From NCBI GenBank assembly GCA_030429545.1, contig JAUIFF010000014.1, positions 155,984 through 219,983 of the forward strand: a DNA stretch of 64,000 nt, read 5' to 3'. Positions 52,097 to 60,241 of the stretch are shown one piece after another; within the stretch, counting starts at the first letter, position 1, and every line of letters begins with the position of its first letter. The DNA comes from Polyangia bacterium. Lineage in GTDB: Bacteria > Myxococcota_A > Polyangia > Nannocystales > Nannocystaceae. The position numbers were made by a program, and so were the translations under genes. The notes under the pieces were generated by a model. The model searched no databases. It worked only from the letters and a program-made list of their open reading frames with translations, and was not told the origin of the DNA.

Positions 52097-52776
52097 CCAC
52101 TGTACACAAGCGTCACCTTGGTAGCACCGGGCCACGTAAGATCGGTGGTGAGGACCGTGGGTGACTCAAATGGTATGTAACTAAAAAACCCAGACTGGCA
52201 CCAACCATCTGCGTTTGGTGTGCACATACAATCATCTTCGGCACAGCTAAAATCCGTACTCACGATGGCAGCGACCTCGTAGGCACCATCGGGCGCGAGC
52301 TCGAACACGCCACAGGTAACCGTTTCGTCCTCGGCACATCCCGGGCACGTTCCGGGCATTTGTTTGGCTACAACATGGCGACCATCCCACTCACTGGTGT
52401 AGGTCCCACCCGGCTCAATCACAATCACCCCGGGCCGCAGAGGCCCAACTGAACTACACTCGCGCCCACAATCAAGGGTTGGAGGCTCGTCGAAGCACGC
52501 GGTGTCGCAGTCATTGGGACGGGTCACCAGCGACTCGCTCGCACCCGAGGAGGTAATCGTGACCGGCTCGGGTCGGTAGCCCACCGGATCATTGAGCGGA
52601 ATATAACCCTGCACCCAAATTGTCGCCTGAGAGTCATTTCGGATCTCGATCTGTACGCTGCTGCTCGACTCCGCGTCAGTCACACACATTTCGCTGGAGG
52701 AGTCACTCTCCCCCTGTGCCTGTCCACACCCAGCCGACAACACGCCTACCACGAATAACCAAAGCATTTGCCTCAT
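52093..52776 (-). CDS. Cys-rich lipoprotein
   Basis: A 227-residue lipoprotein (LSAGC lipobox) with a beta-rich domain and about 15 Cys after the anchor, including CDTACFDEPPTLDCGRECSS and CAEDDCMCTPNADGWC. It looks disulfide-stabilised and surface-exposed, with no recognised family. Its end overlaps the 3' end of the convergent YgiQ gene by 4 bp. Confidence 0.75.
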   Translation of the reverse strand: MRQMLWLFVVGVLSAGCGQAQGESDSSSEMCVTDAESSSSVQIEIRNDSQATIWVQGYIPLNDPVGYRPEPVTITSSGASESLVTRPNDCDTACFDEPPTLDCGRECSSVGPLRPGVIVIEPGGTYTSEWDGRHVVAKQMPGTCPGCAEDETVTCGVFELAPDGAYEVAAIVSTDFSCAEDDCMCTPNADGWCQSGFFSYIPFESPTVLTTDLTWPGATKVTLVYSG

Positions 52777-52933
52777 AGGCCTATGTTACAGACACCTATA
52801 AGCAGTTACAACAGCCCTAGCGACACGGATAGCGCGGTTTTGGCAAGTCAATCTGTACATCCGCTGCGTCACGGTTTTGAGCCCCCACAAGCTCACTGAG
52901 TGACATTGAGGGGCCCCGACCGCAGCCGACAGC

Positions 52934-53623
52934 TCAAAGCGACGTGCCGAACAACCGGTCCCAAATCGGGGTAAGCGGGGCGTAGTTGCGCTTCATATTG
53001 AGCATGTGGTGGCCGTAGTGCTGCTGCGCAACTGTGTTGTAAAACTTGAGTGGATAGCTAGGAAAGTTGATCCCCGAGTGGATCAGCAAATTGGTCGTGG
53101 TGTAGACCAAAAAAGTACATGCAAATGCATAGACATTGATCGGTCCAACAAGCCAGGCACTGGTCAGCAGCAGTCCAATACCCACAATGGTTTCGATCGG
53201 ATGGATCCACAGGCTCTCACGGGCCGATGGGTATAGCGCCTGGTGGTGGACACCGTGCACTTTCATCGCCTTGCGCCGCTGGTGGGTCCACCGATGGACC
53301 CAGTAGTACGAAAAGTCGTACAGGCCCAAAACTGCGACAAACTGAAATAGGAACGTGGACCAGGAAATGTCCTGTTCGGTGAACCAGATGTCAAAGCCGA
53401 ACCAGATCGCTGCGTAGACCATCCCCACCGACAGCAGGCTGTTGAAGTTGAAGTTGAGCGTTTGCAGGCGCTCGCTGACCTTGAGGCGAATGGTCTGCTG
53501 CCGCATCCGGTGGGCGGCAAACCGCGGGCTTTGAAACGCCCAGGTGAGGTAGGCGAGGAGGATGCCGTTGACGGCCAGGACAGCAGAGACAAGGATCAGA
53601 AGCGTCGTCATCGAGTTGAACAA
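52934..53623 (-). CDS. Sterol desaturase/fatty acid hydroxylase-family membrane protein
   Basis: A 229-residue integral membrane protein with about four hydrophobic helices and the His clusters of the family: HRWTH (about 111-115), HGVHH (about 123-127) and QHYGHH (about 205-210), which would bind a di-iron centre. Members hydroxylate or oxidise sterols (C-4 methyl, C-5) or fatty acids. It is divergent from the 3-beta-HSD-like gene with 78 bp between starts, which favours a sterol role. Confidence 0.87.
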   Translation of the reverse strand: MFNSMTTLLILVSAVLAVNGILLAYLTWAFQSPRFAAHRMRQQTIRLKVSERLQTLNFNFNSLLSVGMVYAAIWFGFDIWFTEQDISWSTFLFQFVAVLGLYDFSYYWVHRWTHQRRKAMKVHGVHHQALYPSARESLWIHPIETIVGIGLLLTSAWLVGPINVYAFACTFLVYTTTNLLIHSGINFPSYPLKFYNTVAQQHYGHHMLNMKRNYAPLTPIWDRLFGTSL

Positions 53624-53701
53624 CCTTGCGGTTTAGCGGTATGGGTTTGGTCGACGCTGGCGACTTACCACGACCACGCCTGCCGCTCCATAGGACCGAC
53701 G

Positions 53702-54730
53702 ATGCCCGAACTCGATAATCAAACCAAGCGACGAACACTTGTGACCGGTGGGGCAGGTTTTGTCGGACGCCATCTCGTGGATGCTCTCGCCGATCGGGGC
53801 GACCATGTGACCGCACTCGACCTGCGCGAGGTGCCTGCCTGGCGTCCCGAAATCGAGATCCAACAGGTTGATCTGCGTCACAGCGGCGAAGTCGAGCGGG
53901 CGATCGCCGGGCACGATATCGTGTTTCACAACGCCTCGCTGGTGCACACCAAACACAATCGCGAGCGCGATGTCTGGGACGTCAACCTCGGCGGGACCGA
54001 AAACGTACTGGCGGCCTGCCGCAAACACGGAGTCCGCAAGTTGGTGTACGTCAGCTCGGCCAGTGTGGTCTACGAGGGCCGTGACATTGAGGGGGGCGAC
54101 GAGACGCTCGGCTACAGCCAGGTTTCGCAGGCCCCCTATGCCGACAGCAAAATCGCGGCCGAGAAACTTGTATTAGCAGAGAACTCACCCGAGTTGGCGA
54201 CCGTCGCTATCCGTCCGCATGTGATTTTTGGGCCAGGTGATGTCCGCCTCCTGCCGGCGATCTTGCAACGCGCCCGCGCCGGCAAACTCAAGTTTGAGGT
54301 CGGGCCCGGCACCCACCTTTCTGACTTCACGTATATCGACAATCTGACCGATGCCCTGCTGTTGGCAGCGGACCGGCTCGCGCCGCAAAGCCCGATTGCC
54401 GGCCAAGCCTACTTTGTCACCAATGGCGAACCAATGGGATTTTTTGCGTTTATCAAGCAAATCCTGGCCAAGCTAGAACTCCCACCAATCCGCGGCCGAG
54501 TGCCGTTTGCTCTGGCCTATGGGGTGGCTGCCATCGCCGAGGCCTGGGACACGCTCAAAGGTGGCACCCTGCATGCCGAAGATGGCATGTCGAGGTTTGC
54601 GATTCGCTACCTATGTACCCACCACTATTTCGACATCAGCAAGGCCAAGCGAGACCTCGGGTACAAACCAAAAGTCTCGCTGGCCGAGGGCATCGAGCGG
54701 ACGGTGGCAGCGATTCGGGCCGAATCGTAG
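53702..54730 (+). CDS. 3-beta-HSD/epimerase-type NAD(P)-dependent dehydrogenase (sterol- or OleD-like)
   Basis: A 342-residue extended SDR with the cofactor motif TGGAGFVGRHLVDAL (about 15-29), catalytic VSSASVVYE and YADSK (about 150-154), and the block RPHVIFGPGD. The motifs fit sterol 3-beta-hydroxysteroid dehydrogenase/C-4 decarboxylase (NSDHL/ERG26) and also OleD of olefin biosynthesis. The adjacent sterol desaturase argues for sterol C-4 demethylation. The open frame continues upstream, but this ATG gives the natural N-terminus. Confidence 0.88.
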   Translation: MPELDNQTKRRTLVTGGAGFVGRHLVDALADRGDHVTALDLREVPAWRPEIEIQQVDLRHSGEVERAIAGHDIVFHNASLVHTKHNRERDVWDVNLGGTENVLAACRKHGVRKLVYVSSASVVYEGRDIEGGDETLGYSQVSQAPYADSKIAAEKLVLAENSPELATVAIRPHVIFGPGDVRLLPAILQRARAGKLKFEVGPGTHLSDFTYIDNLTDALLLAADRLAPQSPIAGQAYFVTNGEPMGFFAFIKQILAKLELPPIRGRVPFALAYGVAAIAEAWDTLKGGTLHAEDGMSRFAIRYLCTHHYFDISKAKRDLGYKPKVSLAEGIERTVAAIRAES

Positions 54731-55054
54731 CCCGAAGGCGCGGTTCGCCACGGATACACCTCACCTCGCCGTGGGAGACGGCAAGAGCTATGCCGTGGGC
54801 TTTGCGATCCCTCGTACCGGGCGGGGTCGCGGCCAGCAGTTGTGCACGGGCAAATGGCCCGCCGGAGCACACCGACTGCGTGTGGGCCCAGCAACGAGCG
54901 GAATGTGGGGACTCAGTTACTTGCATGCGTTTGACCCATTTAAACCGAGCATATGGTGCGTACTACTTTGCAACAATGAGGAAGAACAACCCAAAAGAAA
55001 AACATGACTCAAGAGACACCTTGAAAGTTACCGTGCCCTACCGCACCATATCGC
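54731..55054. other. Non-coding interval
   Basis: I see no gene, repeat or hairpin of note in these 324 bp. They should contain the promoter of the next lipoprotein gene. Confidence 0.4.
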
Positions 55055-55828
55055 ATGCTCCGCAACATTGTCATTTTAGGCCTTAGCTTACTCGGACCCG
55101 CATGTAACCCTACCCCGGCAACAACCGCCAGCGACTCCGATGGAGAAACGAGTGACACCGACGGAGAAACGAGTGACACCTCGACAACCGAGACAGATAG
55201 CGGCGGTATGGTGTGTCCCGACGAGGAGGATGTCCGCGTGGACTTTGATATCAGTCCGAAAATTGAACCCCTGACGACTGGGCAATACGACTGGACGTGC
55301 GACATGCTCACGCAGGAAGTCGATGACGTACAAGCCATTAAACTGCAAATGCAATGCTCCGACGGCGATATGACCACGAGTGCCTCGATCCGAATATGGA
55401 CCCAACCTGCACTTCCCGACATCATGTTTCCCGACCAGGTCAACGTGCGGTTCTTCCAAGCCGCGGCCTTCGGCGACGACCGCTGGCTCCGCATTGAAAC
55501 CACCTCCGAAGAACTCATATTCGCCGCAAGTCTCGCCCGCTCGCTTGCCAAGGACTTTGAGTCTGAGGAGGTCTACGGCCCGTTTAGCGCAACATCGATG
55601 GCGAGCGAATGCAGCTTTTACCAAGGCACCTGTGGGACCTACCAAAAAAATCTTGTGACCCTGAGTCAAGGTCAAGACAGCTGGGAACTCATTCACCCGC
55701 AAGTCACAACCATCGCCGACGGGTATCAAGTATGGCTTCGAGAGGCTTCTGACCTTGTTGGGCAACCCGTTGATTGCTCGGATGTGGCGGGAAGCTGGTA
55801 CTCCATGGCAATTGCTCGCCAGCCCTGA
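55055..55828 (+). CDS. Hypothetical lipoprotein
   Basis: A 257-residue lipoprotein (LGPAC lipobox) with a duplicated DGETSDT linker (about 27-50) and a globular domain with about seven Cys, including CDMLTQEVDDVQAIKLQMQC and CSFYQGTCGTYQK. I do not recognise a family. The linker style matches the many lipoproteins of this genome. Confidence 0.75.
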   Translation: MLRNIVILGLSLLGPACNPTPATTASDSDGETSDTDGETSDTSTTETDSGGMVCPDEEDVRVDFDISPKIEPLTTGQYDWTCDMLTQEVDDVQAIKLQMQCSDGDMTTSASIRIWTQPALPDIMFPDQVNVRFFQAAAFGDDRWLRIETTSEELIFAASLARSLAKDFESEEVYGPFSATSMASECSFYQGTCGTYQKNLVTLSQGQDSWELIHPQVTTIADGYQVWLREASDLVGQPVDCSDVAGSWYSMAIARQP

Positions 55829-55933
55829 GCCTGGCCATCCGTGGGTTTTGGGCCGAAGCGCTCCAGGTTTTTTTGTGGCATGTCGGCGAAGCTCGACGAT
55901 TTGCGCGAACCACCATTCCGAGTAAGATGCCCC

Positions 55934-56916
55934 GTGCTCCGTCGAGTCGCCCTGTTATCACTTCTCGTGCTCGCACCCGCGAGCGCCCACGCCCACGACT
56001 ACTGGCTCGCCCCACGCGACTACACGCCGGCCGTCGGCGAACCTGTCACAGTCGACCTGTTTGTCGGCGATCATCTGGTCCCCCAAAGCTCACGCCCACA
56101 CGACCCGGACAAGGCCGACAGCTTTACCCTACGCCACCGGTGCAGCCACGAAGACCTCACCCGTTCACTCGCTGCCGGGGCCGACCCGGTGTTGGAGCGA
56201 GCCGCGACGGTCTTGTGCTGCTAGCAGCCCGTGGTTTTTCTCGCGTGTCGCCTCGCGCCGAAGAGTTTGTCGAAGTTGGGTTTCGTGAATCGCAGCTGTA
56301 GCGGGCCTACTGGAAGATTCGCGAGGCCCAACCTCGACAAAATCGGCAAGTGAGGCGTCGCGTCGAGAAAATCCACGGGCTGCTCGGCCTGCAACGCAAC
56401 TGGGTCGACATCACGCTGCCGGACGACCGCTTTACGCACTACCTCGAACACGAGGGGCTGGCCGAGGTGCTCGCCTATCGCAAACAACGGGGAGCACGGG
56501 CGCAAGAGCACGAGCGTTACACACGCTCGATCAAAACCCTGCTACGGGTCGGTGAACGCTCGCGCAGGCGACTGCATCGCAAAGCTCTCGGGCATCGCAT
56601 GGAAATCGTTTTGCTCGACGATCCCTCGCGGATGAAGGCCGGGGAGCAGTTGCGAGCAAAAGTCCTGTTTGCCGGCAAACCCCTGCGCAACGCCACGGTC
56701 AGTGCACTACACGCACGCAAGACCGGCGTCGCGACTTTTCAATCGACCACCGACGGGCGTGGGGTTGCCCGATTTCACATCGACAAGCCGGGGATGTGGC
56801 TGGTACGACTCGTGCATATGCAATCCTGCGACACGCGACGCGGCGAAGAGGGCTGTGAGGCAAACAACGATTGGCGAAGCTATTGGGCGTCGTTTAGCTT
56901 TTCAGTTGACGGGTGA
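55934..56916 (+). pseudogene. Broken DUF4198-type secreted protein gene
   Basis: The N-terminal part (GTG start, signal peptide ending ASAHA, then HDYWLAPRDYTPAVGEPVTVDLFVGDHLVP) runs until a stop at 56222-56224. The C-terminal part (VDITLPDDRFTHYLEHEGLAEV ... GMWLVRLVHM) is in the frame two bases ahead. In that second frame a TAG at 56299-56301 also interrupts the sequence. So two lesions, a frameshift near 56205 and an in-frame stop, separate halves that otherwise match one DUF4198 protein, a family often linked to nickel/cobalt or other metal handling. It has probably lost function. Confidence 0.75.
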
Positions 56917-57183
56917 GCGCGCGACCAACCAACTCGGCAACTACCCGAGTCTGTCCTCGCTCGCCACCAAACAGGGGTGCTCACATAGGTTACTGACAAT
57001 TAATGTGAAACATTAAGTCCACGACAACACACTAAATTCGGTTGGTCTCGGTGCGAGAAAATGGAGCATCGGGAGAACCGCCGAGCCTGTCGGACGCTCC
57101 TGATTTGCCAACATTTCAAGAGCGCGGATTGTGACTTTTTCGGAGGACTTCAAAAGCCAAACATTTTCTGATAGACGTGCAAC

Positions 57184-57837
57184 ATGACCCTTCGGCCAAC
57201 TCCATTTAAACACACGTTTATGCTCACGAGCACGTTTATGCTCCTGTCCGTTGCTTGCTCGGGCGAGATGAGTTCAACAACCCGCGACACCGACACCGGC
57301 GCGACCGGTGAGACGGCCAACACCACGGGCGAAACCGGGACGATCGGCGAAACGGATGTCACGGGCGAGACCGACACGGGCGAGACCGACACAGGCGAGA
57401 CCGACACGGGCGAGACCGATGGCGGCATCGAACCTATCGCCGTCGAAATGGCCTGGTTTGACCTGCTCGCCGGGCCCTGGTCGGGGCCGGTTGATCCAAC
57501 ACCGGTTGGTCCGATTCCCACATTCCCCATGGACTACCAGTGGCAGATGGACGGCAGCCTCCACTCCAACTCCGACGATGGTCAAGGTTCGGTGTTTGAG
57601 TTCACGTTTACCCCCGAAGGTGAAACCTGGACGCTACTCGAAACAGGCCAACTTCCTGGCGACTTTTTTCAATCCTATACCCTCCACCCGGTCGAGCGCG
57701 AGGGCAATCGGATTACCTGGGTCTACCTCGACTCTCCTGAGTTTTTGTCGCTCGATATCGATGTCGACGAGAGCTCGATGGAAATGTCCGTCGCTGTGAT
57801 GGGCCAGCCCCACGCCGTCTTTAGTATGATGCGGTGA
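57184..57837 (+). CDS. Hypothetical lipoprotein with Thr/Glu/Asp repeat linker
   Basis: A 217-residue lipoprotein (LSVAC lipobox, Cys near residue 25) with a low-complexity linker built from GETDT repeats (about 40-80). A ~135-residue beta-rich domain follows (MAWFDLLAGPWSGPVDPTP, FTPEGETWTLLETGQ). The domain resembles heme/fatty-acid-binding-like barrels in style, but the match is not specific. Confidence 0.72.
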   Translation: MTLRPTPFKHTFMLTSTFMLLSVACSGEMSSTTRDTDTGATGETANTTGETGTIGETDVTGETDTGETDTGETDTGETDGGIEPIAVEMAWFDLLAGPWSGPVDPTPVGPIPTFPMDYQWQMDGSLHSNSDDGQGSVFEFTFTPEGETWTLLETGQLPGDFFQSYTLHPVEREGNRITWVYLDSPEFLSLDIDVDESSMEMSVAVMGQPHAVFSMMR

Positions 57838-57981
57838 GTTCTTGCGCTCTCGAGCAGTCGCTGGCTTCCCGGTCTTTAGGATGCGAGCGACTCGAGTGGG
57901 CGCAACCCCACCGTGCCAAGCTCCATATATTGCACTCGATCCGCTTCGGATTTTGATTGCCGAGTAATTTGCTTTCATGCA

Positions 57982-58003
57982 AACATGTCCAAATGGACAT
58001 GTT
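57982..58003. promoter_or_regulatory. 22-bp inverted repeat over the start codon of the Cys-repeat/Gly-rich gene
   Basis: AACATGTCC (57982-57990) and GGACATGTT (57995-58003) form a perfect inverted repeat with a 4-nt spacer AAAT. The ATG at 57999 lies in the right arm. It could be an operator, or an mRNA hairpin that hides the start codon. Confidence 0.6.
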
Positions 58004-59675
58004 AAAAGTAAAATCGCACCTCGTTGGAGGACTCGCCGCGCTCTCGCTCGTAACCGCCTGTGGCGACAGTTCCGAGACCTCCACCGACGCGACCACGGCA
58101 TCGACCACAACGACGACGACCACCACCACTTCTGATCCGACAACCGTCGGCCCGACGACGACGACGGACGCGACGGACTCGGAAGCAACAACCGAGGGCT
58201 CGTCGGAATCCGACTCGAGCACCACCGAGGACCCGACCACAGGGCCAGGTCCGGCGTGTCATGACGGCAACCTCGACGAGGGTGAAGAGTGCGACGACGG
58301 CAACGAAGACAACACCGACGACTGCGTCGATGAGTGCGTCGCGGCCTCCTGTGGCGACGGCTACACGTGGGCTGGGGTTGAGGCATGCGACGACGCTGGC
58401 GAGTCGGACGTCTGCAACAGTGACTGCACGGTGGCCGAGTGTGGCGACGGCGTCCTCAATGCCGCCGCCGGGGAGGCCTGCGACGATGGCAACCTCGACA
58501 ACGGCGATGGCTGTAGCGACCAGTGTGTCAACGAGGGCTGTGGCGATGGCGTGGTCAATGGCATGGAGGAGTGCGACGACGGCAACGACGACAACACCGA
58601 TGCGTGCCTCGCTACCTGCCTGGCGGCTACCTGCGGCGACGCCTTTGTCTGGGAAGGAAACGAAGACTGCGACGATGCCGGTGAGTCGGCCGAGTGCAAC
58701 GCGGACTGCACCGTGGCGAGCTGTGGTGATGGTGTTTTAAACGTCACCGCCGGAGAGGTCTGCGACACCGAAGTCGAGATGCTAACCTGCGCCGACGAGG
58801 GCTTCCTCGGTGGCGAACTCGCCTGCAGTGACATGTGTGTCCTCGACACTGCCGGGTGCTTTGAAGACTTCGCCGCAACCTTCACCAACTGTTCCAATAC
58901 CGGGCACCTCGGCCCATCGCAGGCGCAATGTGACGCCGCCTACTCCGGGACATCCCTCGAAGGTGCAGTCACCCTCGCTTCCGGGATCCAAGAGTGGACG
59001 GTGCCATACACTGCAACCTATGCGATCGAGGTCTGGGGCGCCCAAGCTGGCACCCACAACGCCGGAATCGGGGGTATGGGAGCTCGGGTGTACGGCGAGT
59101 TCGACCTCAACCAAGACGATGTGCTCAAGATCCTCGTCGGCCAAAAAGGCAGCGATGGCACGTCGTACAATGTCGGCGGCGGTGGCGGGACCTATGTTGT
59201 GATGCAGGACGACACGCCGTTGATCATCGCGGGTGGCGGCGGCGGATCTGGCAACTGCGGCGGCTACAACATCCAGCAAATGAACGGCAAGCAAGTGAGC
59301 GGCGACGGTAACGGCGGCGACGGTGGCAACCAGGGAGGCTGGTGTGGCTGCGGCGGCGACGGTAGCCCCGGCGGAGGGTTCACGACCAACGGCATGCCCG
59401 CAGGCGGTGCCTCATTCCTCAACGGCGGTGCCGGTGACAACACCGAGCGACCCGGTCAATGCGTCGACTCCGGCCTCGGTGGCTTTGGCGGCGGTGGCAA
59501 CGGGGGCAACGGCGGAGGTGGTGGAGGCGGATACGCCGGCGGTAACGCAGGTGGCAGCATCGGCAACGGTGCAGCTGGCAAGGGCGGCGAGTCCTTCAAC
59601 AGCGGAGCCAACGCCAATGGCGCAGACGGGATCAAAACCGGCCACGGCGAAGTTGTGCTCACCCTCATCCCATAG
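57999..59675 (+). CDS. Secreted DUF4215 Cys-repeat protein with ALK-like Gly-rich domain
   Basis: A 558-residue lipoprotein (VTAC lipobox) with a Thr/Ser/Asp linker (about 20-85). About six DUF4215-type Cys repeats follow (about 85-290: CGDGVLNAAAGEACDDGNLDNGDGC and similar). The C-terminal ~250 residues open with GAVTLASGIQEWTVPYTATYAIEVWGAQAG and become Gly-rich (GGMG, GGGGGSGNCGG, GGNGGGGGGGYAGG). This is the layout of the Gly-rich domain of ALK/LTK receptors, which is also found in bacterial surface proteins. An upstream in-frame ATG at 57993 is an alternative start. Confidence 0.85.
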   Translation: MLKVKSHLVGGLAALSLVTACGDSSETSTDATTASTTTTTTTTTSDPTTVGPTTTTDATDSEATTEGSSESDSSTTEDPTTGPGPACHDGNLDEGEECDDGNEDNTDDCVDECVAASCGDGYTWAGVEACDDAGESDVCNSDCTVAECGDGVLNAAAGEACDDGNLDNGDGCSDQCVNEGCGDGVVNGMEECDDGNDDNTDACLATCLAATCGDAFVWEGNEDCDDAGESAECNADCTVASCGDGVLNVTAGEVCDTEVEMLTCADEGFLGGELACSDMCVLDTAGCFEDFAATFTNCSNTGHLGPSQAQCDAAYSGTSLEGAVTLASGIQEWTVPYTATYAIEVWGAQAGTHNAGIGGMGARVYGEFDLNQDDVLKILVGQKGSDGTSYNVGGGGGTYVVMQDDTPLIIAGGGGGSGNCGGYNIQQMNGKQVSGDGNGGDGGNQGGWCGCGGDGSPGGGFTTNGMPAGGASFLNGGAGDNTERPGQCVDSGLGGFGGGGNGGNGGGGGGGYAGGNAGGSIGNGAAGKGGESFNSGANANGADGIKTGHGEVVLTLIP

Positions 59676-59784
59676 ATCCGCGCCAGGGTGCCGTTTCATC
59701 GAACCGATACGACGGCACCTGCTCGCATATCTCATCAGGTCAACTCGACAAATCCATACAGTCTCGCGCTTGAAAGGCAAGCCA

Positions 59785-60021
59785 ATGAGTCGGCAAAAGT
59801 ACACGGATAAGCCACCCCCGGGTATGGACTATGTCGAGCAGGAGTATTGGGAACACGTCCGCAAACCGACCACTAAAAAGCCTGTCAACGGCCACCTCGG
59901 AGTCTACGCCTACCACAACGATGATTGCCGCTGCATCATGGGTGGCCACTACTGCAATCGTGATGGCTATGTGTGGAGTTGCTGTGGTGCAACCGAACGC
60001 TACTGCCACTGTCGTCGTTGA
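59785..60021 (+). CDS. Small Cys/His-rich protein
   Basis: A 78-residue protein with a ribosome binding site (AAAGG) before the ATG. No signal peptide is seen. The C-terminal half is packed with metal-ligand residues: YHNDDCRCIMGGHYC, WSCCG and YCHC (seven Cys, three His). It may bind Zn2+ or form disulfides. The N-terminal half is polar with MDYVEQEYWEHVRKP. No family is recognised. It lies 109 nt after the Cys-repeat/Gly-rich gene. Confidence 0.65.
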   Translation: MSRQKYTDKPPPGMDYVEQEYWEHVRKPTTKKPVNGHLGVYAYHNDDCRCIMGGHYCNRDGYVWSCCGATERYCHCRR

Positions 60022-60241
60022 GAGCAAGTTACCAATGGGTACACTAGCCGTTCACCGCCTCCCCTTTCAAAGTTGCTCGTGAGCCGCAACGCCCGGACAA
60101 GCGGATAAGCCCAGCGGGCCCGAGGCTGATGAAAGCATACGAGCCGTCCCAGCGTTCCTTAACCTGCCGAGCAGCTGAAGCTCGATGTATATCAAATAAA
60201 CACACCTGCCAAATGGAGTTCGTCGGCGGTACTCGGCGTGC

